In this document: positions 39,778 through 53,999 of the stretch, in pieces
Position numbering within the stretch: the first letter of the stretch is position 1
Layout: the number at the start of each line of letters is the position of its first letter
Assembly: GCA_026413225.1 (NCBI GenBank)
Contig: CM048552.1
Coordinates: 194,073,553 to 194,137,552 of the forward strand
Length of the DNA: 64,000 bases
Direction: 5' to 3'
DNA from: Otis tarda
Taxonomy: Eukaryota; Chordata; Aves; Otidiformes; Otididae
The notes under the pieces: model-generated
The model's input: the letters and a program-made list of their open reading frames with translations, nothing else
Database searches by the model: none
What the model was told of the DNA's origin: nothing
Program-made: the position numbers and the translations under genes

Positions 39778-42010
39778 CTACCACTGCTGCTGCCGTGTCA
39801 GGCTGCTGAGGTTCACTTTACGGTATCTCGTGGAGTTCTGTAAGGAAAATCTTTTAGTCTGGCAATCAGCTTTCCAGTGGAGACTGTTGTGCTTGAAGAA
39901 TCTCTTCAGTCAGTTGTTTTAAATTATGTATGCCCCAAAGCAGGTATAAATGAATGCTCCTAGTATTTCCATTAGATAGCGAGATGGACGGCTCGTAAAT
40001 TCAGATGTTGCTCTGTTTCATGTTCAGTCAAATAGACTTTGATGGTTGTAATGTAGCAGCACAAAGGCTTTTTGAGTTTTGTGAAGGCAAGAAGGAATAT
40101 TAATTCAGTTCAGCTTTATCCTTGAAAAGTCCAATGAAAACAATGAGGATGAGCCTTACACATATTTTGTTACCTTGTTTTCCTACCTTGGTAAAAGCTG
40201 CTTCTCTTCAGCTTTGATAAAAGATGCAGTAGCTGAAAGGAAGCTTTTCCCACTTGAAGGAAAAGTGTGAGAAATTGCAAAATGAGTTTACAAGATCATC
40301 AACAGAAATATTTCATGGGGCTTATAGAGGCTCCCTTTGTGTGAAAGTTGGAGAACTACAGATATAAACCAAGTCCCTACTTGAGGTAATAGTTTATTTG
40401 AAGTGGCATACCAATATTTTTTTTTTTTCCTCCCAGCTGCTCTGCGTTTTTAAAGAGGGAATGGAAAAAGCCCATCAAAAGAGTTCATAAAGGTTAAGAC
40501 CTTTATGGTTGTCAGTGACTTTGAGGTTCTTAGCTAAAGGCATTAAATAAGTGGAGTATACAACGACTATATCATGGGCAGTGTGTTGTTCTGTCACACC
40601 TTAAAGTTAAAAATGTCATGAGTTCAAAATGTGTTTCCTCATATTTATGCACAACATAGAACAGCACAATTGCTCAGCTAAATAAACAGGACATTTTCAA
40701 TTATAAGGTGCCATTACCTTTCTGTGTTCTTGTCATTTATGAAATCAACAGGTGGTTAATTAAATTGCTCGTTTGGACTCTTCTGAAGGCTGTGTATTAA
40801 TTATATTTTAGTACTGGTGTGCACATTTCTCAACTTTTTAATGAGCGTAAAAGTTGTTTACCTGTACCTTCAGAAATGTATATTTTTTTTCTTGAGGTTA
40901 GTATAATATGGGGTTTTGTGGTGGTTTTTTCTTTCCAATAAAATCTCATTAGGCAGCTGCTCATTGCAATCATGTGGCATGCTTAGTTGAAATCAAATCT
41001 TAAAATCTTAGTTTTCCCGCTGCAAATCACTACTAAAACTGTAGAGTCTGTGCATTAAACTCCATTTGATGGAGGCAATAGGTTCATCACTCAGGAGGAG
41101 GCCGTGCTTCCTTCTCCCATCAGGTCTTTTGAAGACATGGCTCCTGAAGGCAATTTTGGGGCTCAAACCCAGAATTTCAGTTCAGCCTGTTGACTGAGCA
41201 GGCAAATCCTGGCTGTTTTCCTCTGCCCTTATGAGCAGTGCAAGCAGTACTGGTTATGGGTTTGGAGGGAACAGGGCTGCGCTGGGGAGCAGCTTCTGTG
41301 CAGCAAGGTGAGGGCTCTGCTTTTAACCCCGTCCTTCATTACGCACAGTTTCACCACGCCGTTTCGCAGTACGGAGAAGATCCTTGTGCTAAAAATCTTG
41401 GTATCTTAGTAAATGCCATTTCCAGACATGACTTTCTTTTCATTTTAATTAATGACACTTGCATACTAAAAGAAGCCCACGTAGGTGCAATGTAGGTGTG
41501 CTGACAGAAAAATGCTTCTGCCAGGATTGGTTTATATTGGTTCTCCAGATGAAGTGGTGTTTTACAGGCAAATGCCCAAACCCAAAGAAAACACTGTTGT
41601 TTTAGTGCCATTGGAAATGTCTCTAGCAGAGGTCATAAGTTTCTGTAGCATTCTCTGGGTCTTTGAAATACCATTGCAGGTTTTATCTCCCAGGAAGGAA
41701 CATAGGCCTCACTTCTGGTGGGACAAGTTATTTAACTGGCCTGGTGGCCCCACCAGAGGTGATGTCTTGTCTAGGCCATGCAGCTCTGCTATGGACCAGA
41801 AAGACATCATTCTTCTTCATTATGTTTTTTTGTCCAAGCCTGCTTGTTTAAGACCATACTAAGCCAAAAAGAGTCAAGAAAAACAGTTTGAGTACTTTTC
41901 AGGTGGGTAATTTGCTTTGCAGTTGTGTTTTCTGAAGTGGAGAGTGGCATAAAGACCACCCTGAAGTCTTCTGAAGCATCCACTGAGACCTCAAACCAAA
42001 CCCTTCTCTG

Positions 42011-42034
42011 CTGGAGCAGACTCGTCTGCTCCAG
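42011..42034. repeat. Perfect 10-bp inverted repeat, 4-nt loop
   Basis: CTGGAGCAGA, loop CTCG, TCTGCTCCAG. A stable short hairpin in LNX2 intron 1; no known family recognised. Confidence 0.9.
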
Positions 42035-44785
42035 ATTTATTATGATATTTGTAGATTCAGGGATTTTTTCATACTTTTCATGGAACTGAATAAGTGAAGG
42101 GAGAGGACAGTATCTTGAGGGATACGGTGGTTATTGCATTTAGCTGGCTGTAGACTCTCCTGCGTGTCATTTGTGTTATGTCCAGTATTCTGTAAAAATA
42201 ATACTTAAGTATTTTCAATTCAAAAGTAGAGTTATCCTGGTACAATACCCTGGATTTTACAAAATTCCACTGCCATGGAAGACAGTGATTTGTAATTTGT
42301 GAGTCTGCAAATATGCAGTATATCTAGTATTCAAAAAGCCCGAAAGTTAGTTAATTTGAAAGAAAAACAGGGGTGGGGTTTGTCTTCTTTTTTAGTTGAT
42401 AAAAGCAGAGATGTAAAATTGACTTTCTGCACTGAGTACCTTTCTAGTATTGAGATGCTGAATTATGAAATTATCTAGAAACTGAGAATTTTCAGAAAGT
42501 ATGCACAGTTTTGAGAACAGTTCCAACATTTAATTTTTTAAAAAAGAATTTTCTTAAATAGAGGAGAGGAGGAAAGGAAAGTAACATTATATAATCCCAT
42601 TTGTTGTTTTTCTTGCAAACATGTTGCTGGAGTAGCTTTGCATAATCTTCATAGCACGTGGCGAGCACGACAGAGATTTGAGACGTCCTGTATGTGTTGG
42701 AAAGGCACTGCGTACGTGGAGTTACTGTAAGTATTCCTGTGCGTGTGACACCCGCCTGTGCTCACCGGGTGTGCTTACAAAGCTGTGATGCGCTAGATGT
42801 AGTAGCACCGTTTCATTATGCATTCACGGGAAGTTGCTAGCGACGTTTTAGCCTACAGTTAATTTTAATATTAGGCTTAGGATTTGAAAAGGACATGGTA
42901 TAAGAGAGCGTCCGTGGATGTTTTACACTGGCTTCTGCTCCGGCTAGAATTTACTGAGCCACGGCTATTAGGGCTTCACTCGTATCAGTGTGAGGTTAGG
43001 TGATCAGATGAATTTACTGCTTTGAGTAAATCAAACCCTGAGAGCTGCTGTAGTGGTTATAGGAGGGGCTGGTCCTGTTTTAATTACCCACCAGTGAATT
43101 AATTTGTGTATATCGGCATGCCAACAGCCTTTTTCCTTGAAGTTCCCTGTTGCCATGTGACATCCCCTCCTCCAGAACAACCATATATTCTTCTTTTCCT
43201 TTATGTTGGGCAGGTATGCTGTGCTCCCTCCTCGCCTCCGCTGGGATGGAAGGGTAAGAAATGCAGACTGAAAGGTGATGAAGGGAAGGGGCTGCCGTGC
43301 TCTATGTTGCAGGTTTTGTCAACAGATCCTCAGTGCCAGCTGCCGAGGAATCATACCTGGTTGTTTCCGGGGCTCTGCTCGGCATTTTAAAAATGCTCTT
43401 CTTCAGAGGCTGGGCACAGAGTGCTTAATTGCAGGTTAGAGCCTGTGATGAGAATTACAAACAAAAAAGGAAGGGAATATTTTCAGTTCGGCTCGTTTCA
43501 AGTGCATAGGCTATTCTAATGTAAAGTGTGTCTCTCTTGAATTAGCTTGTTTGTGCTTCTTGTTTATTTTTTTTCTTCTTTTTGAGGGGTTTTCCTAAAT
43601 TATATGCCTCTTTAATATGTTGTATTTAACAGGTAGATGTTTTGCTAGATGTTGCGGTCAGTGATCTAAATGTCACTTGCATACATACAAGGGCTCTTTC
43701 TGGTGATTTGCATGTATGTGAATTTTTAAAGATTAAACAGTTTTAGCCTTGCTCAGTTGTAAAATTCAAGTTTACAAACACATTTTGTGAATTACATGAG
43801 ATTCCTGACATCTTTTTAGTCAGAAAATGAGAAAGGAGGAGAAGTGAAATAAAATGAAACATTTTATGTTGATACGAGCAGAGGTCAGTGTACGTTCTGG
43901 CTGAAATTAAACCAATGTGCTCCTTTCCCACAGCTATTTTTTTTGTATTATTTATAAATGCATGAGATGTGTATCGAGAGGGTGGCTGGGAAATAAGCTG
44001 TTAAATGCAAAAGCTCTTTGGTCTCCTAGGATACATATGTAGCAATAGTTGTATGGTTATCCATAAGGTTTTCCAGTAGGCATCCTAGAAACCCTGGTAA
44101 AATTCCAGGTAGCCTTTACAACCACCTTGAAAAAAAAGGCTTCTAATTTCATCAGGTGTTGTGCAGTGCATGCAGACTTTAAGTAAGACAAGTCCTCTAG
44201 TTAAGACTTTAAAAAAAAAAAAAAAAAAACCGAAAAGGGATGAGATACTTTTAAAAAACAGAATGAGGAACAGAAGGTCGTTCTGTTCCTTCTTTTTACT
44301 AAATCTGTTTGCTTTCAGGACTTCTATGTAGAGAAATAGAAGTTAAGCACTCTAGTGTGTAGGTATTTTGAAATAACTGTACTTAATGTTTTCAAGAGGA
44401 AATGTTTGTCCCAGAAGAATAATTCCTGTTTCACTATTTTTCTAGGATTTGAGGAGGGGAAGGAGGGAGAGAGAAAAACAAGAGAGCAAGTGAGGTGTCA
44501 GGTCTGGCTTTCAGGAGGTTTTTTAGTTGAAGATTTGGAATTGTTGGTGAGGTTCAGCGGTTTTGTTTGTGTATTTTCTGACCCTAAGCATGCTGTGTAC
44601 CAATGTTTACAATCATTATTTGGGACAAGGTTTTATAGCTAGTTCAGTGCTAATAGGAATCAGCTAAATAGGAATCTCTGAGCCAAAGTGTCCCCCTGGT
44701 TGCATTCACAAGTCTGAAGGGAGTGGGGAGGGCAGTGGAGAACGTGGGGCTCCAGCAGACAAACTGTTCTCCAAATCCAGCATCC

Positions 44786-44811
44786 AAAAAAAAAAAAAAA
44801 AAAAAAAAAAA
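44786..44811 (+). repeat. Long A tract
   Basis: A run of about 25 A residues. The sequence just before it was checked as a possible retrocopy and nothing recognisable was found. Comparable runs occur near 28340-28365, 44210-44229 and 58681-58700 (A) and near 22190-22211 and 63187-63202 (T). Confidence 0.9.
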
Positions 44812-47760
44812 TCCATCTTCTATTGCATATGGGAGATGTGCAGGGATTTATTTTCATTTACTTAATGAAAAAAAAACCAAGACTCTGTAAACCCTTTGAG
44901 CTTTATATTTGCTTCCGTTTAGTAGTAGGGGTTGGCTGAAGCTAAAGCAACACAGAATGCCTTGAAAACAAAATGTCAGTTCAGAGTTTAACCTTGTTGA
45001 AAGTCTCATGATGAGTTAAACTGGTCTGTATGGACAAGCAGTAAATCCGAGTTCGTATATTTCCCATTCTGAAGTTCATAAAGAGAAATGTATGCAAATG
45101 ATGCCTTTTATCCACAGTATGCTGTGTTATTGCAGGAGCTTTCTAGTGTAACTTCTTGGTTCTGTGAAGGGTTTTACCTTTTCCATCTTAAAATTGCTCA
45201 GCTGGGATGGCCTTTTCAGGACTCTCTTCTTTTCCCTGTATGTTTTCTTTGCATTCACTCAATAGGTGGAGGTGGACTTGTTGCCTGGGATTTTATTTAT
45301 TGTTTCTCTGTTCTTATAGCATATGACTAATAATAAGAGACAGTGTTGCTTGTATTTGAGTCTACTGCTTTTAAAGTAAGATGTCTCCTTTGAATATCTC
45401 ATCATGGTCTTGACTGCACTTCTGGTTTTCAGAACGCACACCAAAAGGACAGGATGAAGGCTTCTAATGACCCTGTTTGCCAACCTCTTGGTTCATTAAA
45501 TTTGAATTATTAGCTTTTAAACTCTCAAAAACAGTGAAAGTCAAGGCTGTTTATTATTGCAATGAAAAACAGGTCTTTACAGAAATGTGAAATGTTGTTT
45601 TTCTGACCCAAATGTCTCTGTCTAGCTGGAAACTAATAACCATAGAGCATGTGTGTGAATTCCCTCATACTTCTCTTTATTACAAGCTTAATGCAGAAGG
45701 GATGGACCCTTCTCTGGATAAAGTGTGCACTCATATCCTAGGTATTCCTTAGCTTTTTGAGGACCCTGCCAGGTGAGGATGACTTATAGCATAGTCTCTT
45801 TAACCCGCTAGACCTTGTTCCTGTGAGCCACTGGACTGCTCTGAATTTGATGTAAGTTCGAGTCATTTCTTACAAGATCTGGATTTTATGAACTGCCAGT
45901 TTGCAAGTGAACTTCTGACTAGTTGCTTGAATCCTTGTTGTTGCTGATAGGCGCGGAGAAGCTTGGAAGTACGTTATTTCCAAAGACTCCATCACACGCT
46001 AGTGCCATTACGTTAAGCTAACCTGGCCTTATAAACACAGCTGCTGCTGCTGCTTCTGTATGAAGGGTAGGCAGGTGTCTACAGCACCGCTGGACCTTGT
46101 ATGGCATTTCTGGGGTCTCGTCATCTTGGTGCACAGCACTGCTCCCTTTTTATGAAAAAGAAATATGTCCCATGGGAATGTGAGTCTTCAGCTCGCAGAG
46201 ACAGCATTATCTTTTAGGTTTGTTTGTATGGCTCCCAGTGCAGTAGGAGCATCGTCTGTGATGGTTTCTGGCTCTTGGACAATATAGCAATTAAAAAAAA
46301 AAGATTTATGAAGTTTAAAAAACATTTTGTCTAAGTATCTGGCATAAAACATGTGAAAGTGTTTAGCATGAGTTGGGAGTAACAAAAAAAAAGCATGGAA
46401 ATAAATGAGGGTTTGAATTTTTTATGTCTGTGAACCTAACCTAACTTGTTGAGAAGTGCTTGGTTTGGGAAAATGAGCATTGTGGTTAGGGAGTGCAAAG
46501 AGGATGGGCACTCCTGAGGCTGAATCGTCTGCCTCTTAAAGACCTTTTTTCCAAAAGCAATGCTAATGAAGTAATATCCTTCAAAGCAAGACTGGTATTT
46601 TAAGAGCTAGCTCTTAAAGGTTGGATACATAGAATAAATGAGGAAGTGAAAATTGTATCATCCCCCACAGAATCTCAAATGCAAAATTTCACCATGCTGA
46701 GAAGAGATTGGACAGGGAGGAGAGGAGGAGGAGAAAATTGGCTCCTTCCCAATGTAGCATGCTTCTGCCAGCCTCTATTGCTGGAGCCATTTTGACCACG
46801 GATCCAGAAAAGTGGTGCCTGAAGTTAGAAATCTGAATGTCCTACCTGGTGGGGCTCTTCAGCTCTTTTCCCAATCTCTTCCCAAAATGTGGTGAACCAG
46901 AATTCCGTGCTAACGTGAGTAAATGACTTCTGTATGTTTTGCAATTCATGATTAAGTATCTGAAAACTGAAATGCATTTTTCTTTCATAATTCTAGGCCT
47001 TAAATTTTTTAACAATTCAGCTTTTGTTTGCTAGACAAGCATGGCAGTTGGAGCCCTGATACCTCTCCACTCTGCCAAACTTCTCCTGACCCTTTCTCCT
47101 GTTTGGTCATAGGACAAGTACCCTCTCTGAGCACCCTCTTGTGCTGTTATTGGAGAATTTTATTCTAGTTTATTTCTTTATTTATAGTTATATATGTTCT
47201 ATATAATTTCTGCATATGGCTACCAGTGTGGTGTTTTACGTAGATGTTACCACTTGCGTGTCTTTAGTGTCAATTTTTTTCTTAATTTGTACTACTGACT
47301 TAAAAGGTAATGATTTTAATTTGTCTGCCTTTGTTTAGAAATCTTATTTTTTTTTTTTTTAAAGAAAGAGAACAAGACGACCAAGGAAAGTGGACAGAAA
47401 TGCTGTGACAGCAGTTCAGCGCTCACTCCTCCGCATTATTCATTCTGCAAGGGGGAGGTAGAAGATTGCTGCTTAATATTTAGCCCCTGTCACTCATTTG
47501 AGAATACATACCAGGACCTGCTGGCTTACTGTGTGTAACTACGCATCTTTGCTGACATTTTCACTTGAATTTTAAAGGACTGGTTTTCCATAGTGCTGCT
47601 GCTGAAGTAGTTTCTTTCTAAGAGCACTAACAGGATTCAGGGGACGCATTGCAACAGACAAACTTTGCACCTCAGAGAGATGAATAACTGCACTGTAAAA
47701 GCCTTCCTATCTGATAGGTGCTGAAATTCTTTTTTTTTTTTTCTTTTTTTAATACATATT

Positions 47761-47780
47761 TACATACATGAATGTATGTA
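47761..47780. repeat. Perfect 9-bp inverted repeat, 2-nt spacer
   Basis: TACATACAT, spacer GA, ATGTATGTA. It could extrude as a cruciform; more likely simple-sequence derived. Confidence 0.9.
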
Positions 47781-48314
47781 TAGACTTAACATGCAGTCAG
47801 ATAAGCTAAAAGGAGAAGTAATTGAAATAAACAGCTGACAAACATGGTTAGGGGATAAATGTTTTAGGAAAAATGTTTGGGATTTTTTCATTTGTTTTTT
47901 TAAAGTCAATGAATGTTGTCTCAACCCTTTCTTGGTGGCTGTGGAATGACAAGGGCTGAAGTGGAGAATATATGATTCCTACAGTTAGACTGAAAACAAA
48001 TGCAGTGTTGTCTTTGCTTCCATATTCTTTGTTTCTGTCAAATCTGTATAACCAGACTTGACTTTACATAATCAACTCAATGTCCACTTCCCTCTCTGAA
48101 TCCTGTCTGGCCGGCCTGGATCAAGTACTAGTCTACTGTTTATGTAAAGACCTGTTTACATACAAAATATTTAAATGCTTTTTATTTAAGACGGTATTTG
48201 TATATTTAAGACTACAGCTTCTAGATCTAACATGTTCTTGTTACGTAAATTCTGATGATCTGTGGAGCCATTTGTCTTCAGTATATGTGTACAGATATGT
48301 CTATCTGAGGTACA

Positions 48315-48330
48315 GTACATGTACATGTAC
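48315..48330. repeat. 16-bp perfect palindrome
   Basis: GTACATGTACATGTAC is self-complementary and made of GTACAT units, so simple-repeat slippage probably explains it. Confidence 0.9.
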
Positions 48331-51300
48331 AGGGAGCATAAGCAGAAGATCTCAATGTAAAGTTTTTTTATTTTCTGACAAGCATCCTACAAAATAATGT
48401 GGGGGTATTCTGTATAAATATAAGAGCATGAGGACAGGTCTTGCTCGGCCTTTCCTGTCTGCTCAAAGCTGGGTCAGGCAGCTGGCTCTGAAAATAACCT
48501 TTTAAAGTGGATCAGAAGGGAAGTTCTCCCTGGAAATTAAGTGGAAATTAAGTTATGTACAACAGCAAAGCGAAATGCCTTCAACAGAGCTAATAGGTGC
48601 ACCACTATGCATCTTTGAGGTGCAGTTATCACTCTGAGGTGTTTGGAATCAAAGAACGTGCCTTTATCGTGGAGTTAATTCAAGTGACAGCTAGCGGGTG
48701 GCATCCCCAGGTGCAGGTAGGGACTGCTCAGGCACAGCAGCATTTTCAGGGCGAGTCGCCTGCTTGCCAACTTTCCCTGGTTGTGCTGGGCTGCAGACCA
48801 AGGGGGGTAGTTTTGCAGGTGAACCAGCTACTCTGCCTGTGGTACCCCTGCTCATCAGTAACTCGCGTCTCCTGGCTAATTTGGCCTGCGTGTAGGTAGC
48901 CCGAGTTAAACACACTTTTGACCGTGGACTTAAGAAGGCATTTTATTGTCTTATTTTTTGGAGAGTCCTGATGTGATGATATTTGTTTTCTTTCATTAGG
49001 GAGAAAATAAGCAGTCTCCAGGCTAGGCAGACTGGCTTCGGGGATTGCCTTAGCTCTTCAAGTGATGCTCCTGAGCTGCCAGGGTGCTGTTTGACAGGTT
49101 GAGGCTGGAGGCTGAAGCCACAAACCTTGTCTAGACCATCCTCTGCTCTCTTTCTCCCATACTTTCAGGTTTCTTCCTCTGGGCATAGGTTGTCATGGGT
49201 TCCTTGCAGTCCTCCTGCAGAGGACTCTGTCTGCTTTCATGCCGAGGAAGGACAGCATTTGGCTTATTGTTTCTCTCAGCTGACTCTAAACCATGTCCTC
49301 TTGGCTCAATCTTGCACAGATCTTAGAAATCCTTGTTTTCAGAGAGATTGTTCTTTTTTGTTAGCTTAGGAGGGAGTAGGTTCATTTTTTTTCATGGTGT
49401 GTCTGAGTTAAAGAACTGCTTAGTAACAGCGTAGTTTACCTTTCAAAATAGCTTTCGGGTTCTGGTTGATGGGGAAAACCAGCTGTAACACATTACACAA
49501 GGTGGCATATGCCCAAAGGAAGAGTTGGGGCTGGTGTTTCTCTCTGAAAATAGTTAGTCCTGTGATTTAACTACCCAGAAAGTTGTTATACCCTTCTTTC
49601 CACCCCTCTACCCCCAGCTTCTCTCTGTTATCAAAGCCATTTTGTGATGATTCCAAGTGTTGTCTCCCTGAATTTTCTCCATGCGCACCTGTAGGGATGG
49701 GGGCTGTTTATACAGAAGAGCAGAAAAAGGGAACATAGCTCACTGCTTCCGCCTTTATTTTCTTTGAACCACTTCAGCTCCTTAGAATTTGAATTAATCG
49801 AATCAAATTCTCTCTGTGCATACCGAGGAACCAGCTACGTTTAATCTAGTTAAGTGTTTTCTGTTCATCCACAAAAGTCCTTGTTTCAGGGCAAAGTGCT
49901 CAGGGGAGGGCTTTCCAGAAGGTTTAGCATCTTGATGGACAGCTTTCTGCTGCCTTCATCTCTCCAAACAGAAAAGAGTGTCACATATGGCAAGGGCTGG
50001 TGGACAGATTGCACTGCAGAAAATAACCATGGTGGATAAGCAAATGTTTTACTCTTTCTTGCCTTTCTCTTCTGCTTCGTCACTGAGAAGAAAGCCTTGA
50101 TAATTGTTTCCTTGCCTTGGTTTTTTGACTGTTGGGGTACTTTTTTTCCTCCCACTGGATATAAAAGCCCACGCATTACAAAAGTGGTAATGGGATGCTG
50201 CTTTTGTTATGTTCTTTGCACTAAGAAGGAAATTTGTCTTTGGCTCTACCGGCAGGTAAGTGTGGGTTATTTTCACTGTCATTTTACTTTCTTTCTTTTT
50301 TTAAATCTTTTCTTTCACTGCTGCAAAATCCCAGAAGGGGTTTAGGAGCCTGAAGGAGGTTTCATGGAGAATTTTTTTTTATATGCTCAGGTCTAAAAGT
50401 TACAAACCTGCTCGGTTGTTTGGAGACCTAGCAGCATCTCGAGGCCACAGGCACCTGTCCAGCATTCGGTGATTTCTGCTGTGGGATGGCTTCTGACGCG
50501 AAGCAGGTTTAGCTCCCAGAAACAGACCCTTCTCTTTCCACTTTGCAGAAAATTGAATGTAGCCACAGAAAATGGATCTTCAAAATTGTAAAGGCGGCCA
50601 CCACCCCTCTTGTGAAACAGGCTGGCAGAGAAGGGCAAATAGTTGTGAGTGAGACTTCGGGTAAGGTGGGCAGCAGTGGCTCCGTGCCTGCAGAGGAGAG
50701 AGGGTGCAAGTTCAAGTCCTTTCTTCTCCGAGGGCTTCAGGCTTCCTGTGGGCCAGGAGAGTGGCCTGACCACCCAAACCTAGGCGACTCTCATCTAGCT
50801 TGGTTGGTGTGTCTTCTTTTTCCGGTGCCCCTCAGGTCCAGTAGGAATATGCAAAGTTTAATATGTAGATGTATCTTTGTTAAAGATTCATACTTGTCTC
50901 ATTTTCTTCTGTTCTGAGATGATTTATCAGATGTAGCTCTGTATTTGCTGTAAAGAGTGGATATTTCATTGCAGAGACCTCCTAGGGTCACAATCCTCAT
51001 CTTTCCTGTCTCATTCGAGACCGATTTGACTAAAGTAAAGCTATTTTAATCTCCTGGTCCCAAAATAGAAGCCATTCCATTTGTGCTGTAGAAAATGACT
51101 GCAGGATGATCTTCGTGTGTTTGAGCAAAACCTTCTGGACACTTGTTTTATCTCCGGGCACTGCGTCCTTCTCTTTCCTCCCTGATGTCAAGCATCTCTG
51201 AGTTTGAGGTGCTGGTTTTGGCAGTTGGGTGTCATCTATCTTCTCTCCTAAGTTCGAATAGTCTTGGGCTTCCCCTCGGTTTCCCCTTTCTTTACATCTC

Positions 51301-53944
51301 TTCGTTCCCTGGTGCGATGGGTGCTCGGACCCCCCAAACCTCTGCGAGGCAGAGGACGGCGCAGACATCCCTCCTGCCAGTTCCCCCACAGCTGCGTGTC
51401 TCGCACAAGCCACCTTGCAGTGAGGGCCCTTAATGTCGCGCAGCGGTAATTAAAGCCCATAGCCCCTCGTTGCCACGGAAACGCAGCACTCCACAAATAC
51501 CGAACACAATTTACAGTCCTGTTAATTTTCCCAAACACTCCTTATTCACCAGATTTAAGCAGTGTTTCATTTCACAGCCTGGAAAAATGCGGTACTCGAG
51601 AAATACGCAGGAAAGGGAGCAGGCCTGCACATCTCCTTTAGGATTTAGTATGTAAAAACCCACACCCCAGAGGTGGGGAAGGAAAACCATCACCTGCGAC
51701 CCATTGCCTTTGCAGCAATGATGCCACATCAACATCTGGTCTGAGATCCTTCCTCGCTACCTTGATGCCATGGCCATGGAGAACAGACTTCAGAAATCCT
51801 GTAACATTTTAGAATTAAGGCAGCTTCTCCTGAAATCCAGGGTGATGATCGTGCTGTTGTTTGTAGTTATTGATCGATATGTGTTACCTTACAGGTACAA
51901 ATCTGACTGACCAGGAAAGGACTGCCTGAGTTTAGGGTTATATGAAACCTTCACCATACCTGTTATAGCTTCTTTCCGTACCCTCCCATTCCCCATCACG
52001 GAGGGATAAGAAAGGGATACGCTGAGGCATCCCTGTGCTGCTCAAAATGTTGAGCTCTCTGGGGTGAGAAGCAGCAACCAGCACCTGGTGGCATTGAATT
52101 GAGAGGAAATACAGGCGGACATTTTCTCACTTGCAGTTGGATTGATTCAGTGGTTAGGTGCGTTTCAGTGAGATGTCATCTGTTCTGGCGTAGAAAGCTG
52201 TTAGCCACAGAACTGAGAGATTTGCATCCCAGCTGTTTTAGGATACAGAGGCACCGGAGTCCAGCAAAAGAACAGGGATGTCATCATCAAAGGGTGTTCT
52301 TTTGACCTTTGCTTTTGGTTGAGGATACTGCATGGAGTAGTAAACAAAATAGGAAATTATGATATATAAAAATAATTTTTAGAGGGATTAGATGGTACGA
52401 TGGGTATTTTCCTTAGTTGTTTGTTTCTGGGGTATAGTCAGATTGTTTTATAAAATTTTGAACAGCCAGTTAATGGGCTTTAAATCTCCAGGATTTTAAT
52501 TAGGGAATTTAGCAATAAATTACTAAAATCTCTGAGAGCATTCATTGCAAAATACATATTTCCATTAACTCCAATCTGAAACTAGTGTTAATTATTTGTG
52601 TCTTGTGTAAAAAAAAAAATACAACTGTAGTAAAAAGGCTAAGTTATTGCTACAATTCCAGTTTGCTTGTGGGTTGGCTTTTTTTATAGTGCCCATTCAG
52701 ACAGAAGAAATAAATGTCATGAAATCTGATGTAGGTATAAAGCCTGACATCTCATGCTTTTCTAAAAATGTGTCAAGCTTCTCCAAAGAATGTTAGTTGA
52801 ATCAATAAGTCAGAACTAGAGGAGGCCTAAGGATAAGGCTGTCTTTTTCAGTTTAAAATAGCTCTCATGCACACTCTACTTAAAAAAATAAAATAAAAAA
52901 TTGCACAGTTGGTTGTCCAGTCTTGCTCAGTTCCCAAGTGGATTGTGATTTAAAACTGATAGCAGGGCACCACCTGCACTGTTTGGCTCTTGTAATGGAG
53001 TCCCGGGAGAATTATTTCCTAGGGAATTATGTGACTTGAATAACAAGCCTGGCTGGCTCTTTCAGTCTCTTTATATTTTTTATGATTCTGACTATTTTTC
53101 CTATTTGCAGTTTTCCTGAGCTGATACCGTCCTATGGAGCTGGTGATCTGCATTGATAAGAGATACAGCAAATAACACAAGGGATGCATAAAGAGAGTTG
53201 AAGTAGGGTGTTATAAATGGCAGTATTATGGATTTTGGGGATATAATTCTTTACATCAGTGTTATTTAGACCCTACCTGCCATCCCAGTTGTTGCTTGAA
53301 CCACAAATACTGTGCTTGTGGATTTTGTAAATCAGTGAATAATTTCCACTGGGAATAGGCTGTAAAAAGTCTTGGAATTGATAATTAGGCAGCTGTGGTA
53401 TGTAATCAATACAACTCCTGGTGACTGATTCCTCAGCCATGGAACAGGCTTGCCCCAAATGCGTTACAGCAGTGAAGGAAGCAGACAGCAGTGCAAAAGT
53501 GAAGAAATCTTGATGGGGTTTTTTCGAGCAAGGGGTAGTAGGTTTGGTTTTGGATTTTTTTTTTTTTTTTTAATATTCATGTTATAATCCACTATTTCTC
53601 CTGTAGCACTGCCAGCAGAGAGCTGGTGGCAGGGGTGGTCATGTCAGCTGTGAAAACGGTGGTAGAGTTAGTTTGTATGGTATTTATTGGTAGTTTAAGC
53701 TAACAGGGCGTTGATGGCACTGAGAGGTGGCTAGAGGCAATGTCAGCAGCCTGCAGAAACAGCCTACCCCTGGCATGAAGTGGCACCTCGCAGCAAAGCG
53801 CAGCCAGGGGCACTTGTCCCTGTCCCAGCAGCGTTAAGGCACTGGGATGGGGCAGTCATAGGAACAGGCCTGTCTGCTCCCCTCCTTCAGTGGTGGGCAA
53901 CAGGGAGTCACTGCCTGTGTTTCACTGAGGACAAACTCTTGTGA

Positions 53945-53999
53945 TTTCAGTAAACAGATGTATTTTCAGTAATACATATATTTTCAGTAAATAGATGTC
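53945..53999 (+). repeat. Short three-unit imperfect tandem repeat
   Basis: TTTCAGTAAACAGATG, TTTCAGTAATACATAT and TTTCAGTAAATAGATG follow each other at about 18-22 bp spacing. It looks like a small local duplication. Confidence 0.7.

Noticed and set aside
38951-39784. Minus-strand frame of 277 codons
   Set aside because: It is the antisense shadow of the CR1 ORF2 fragment.
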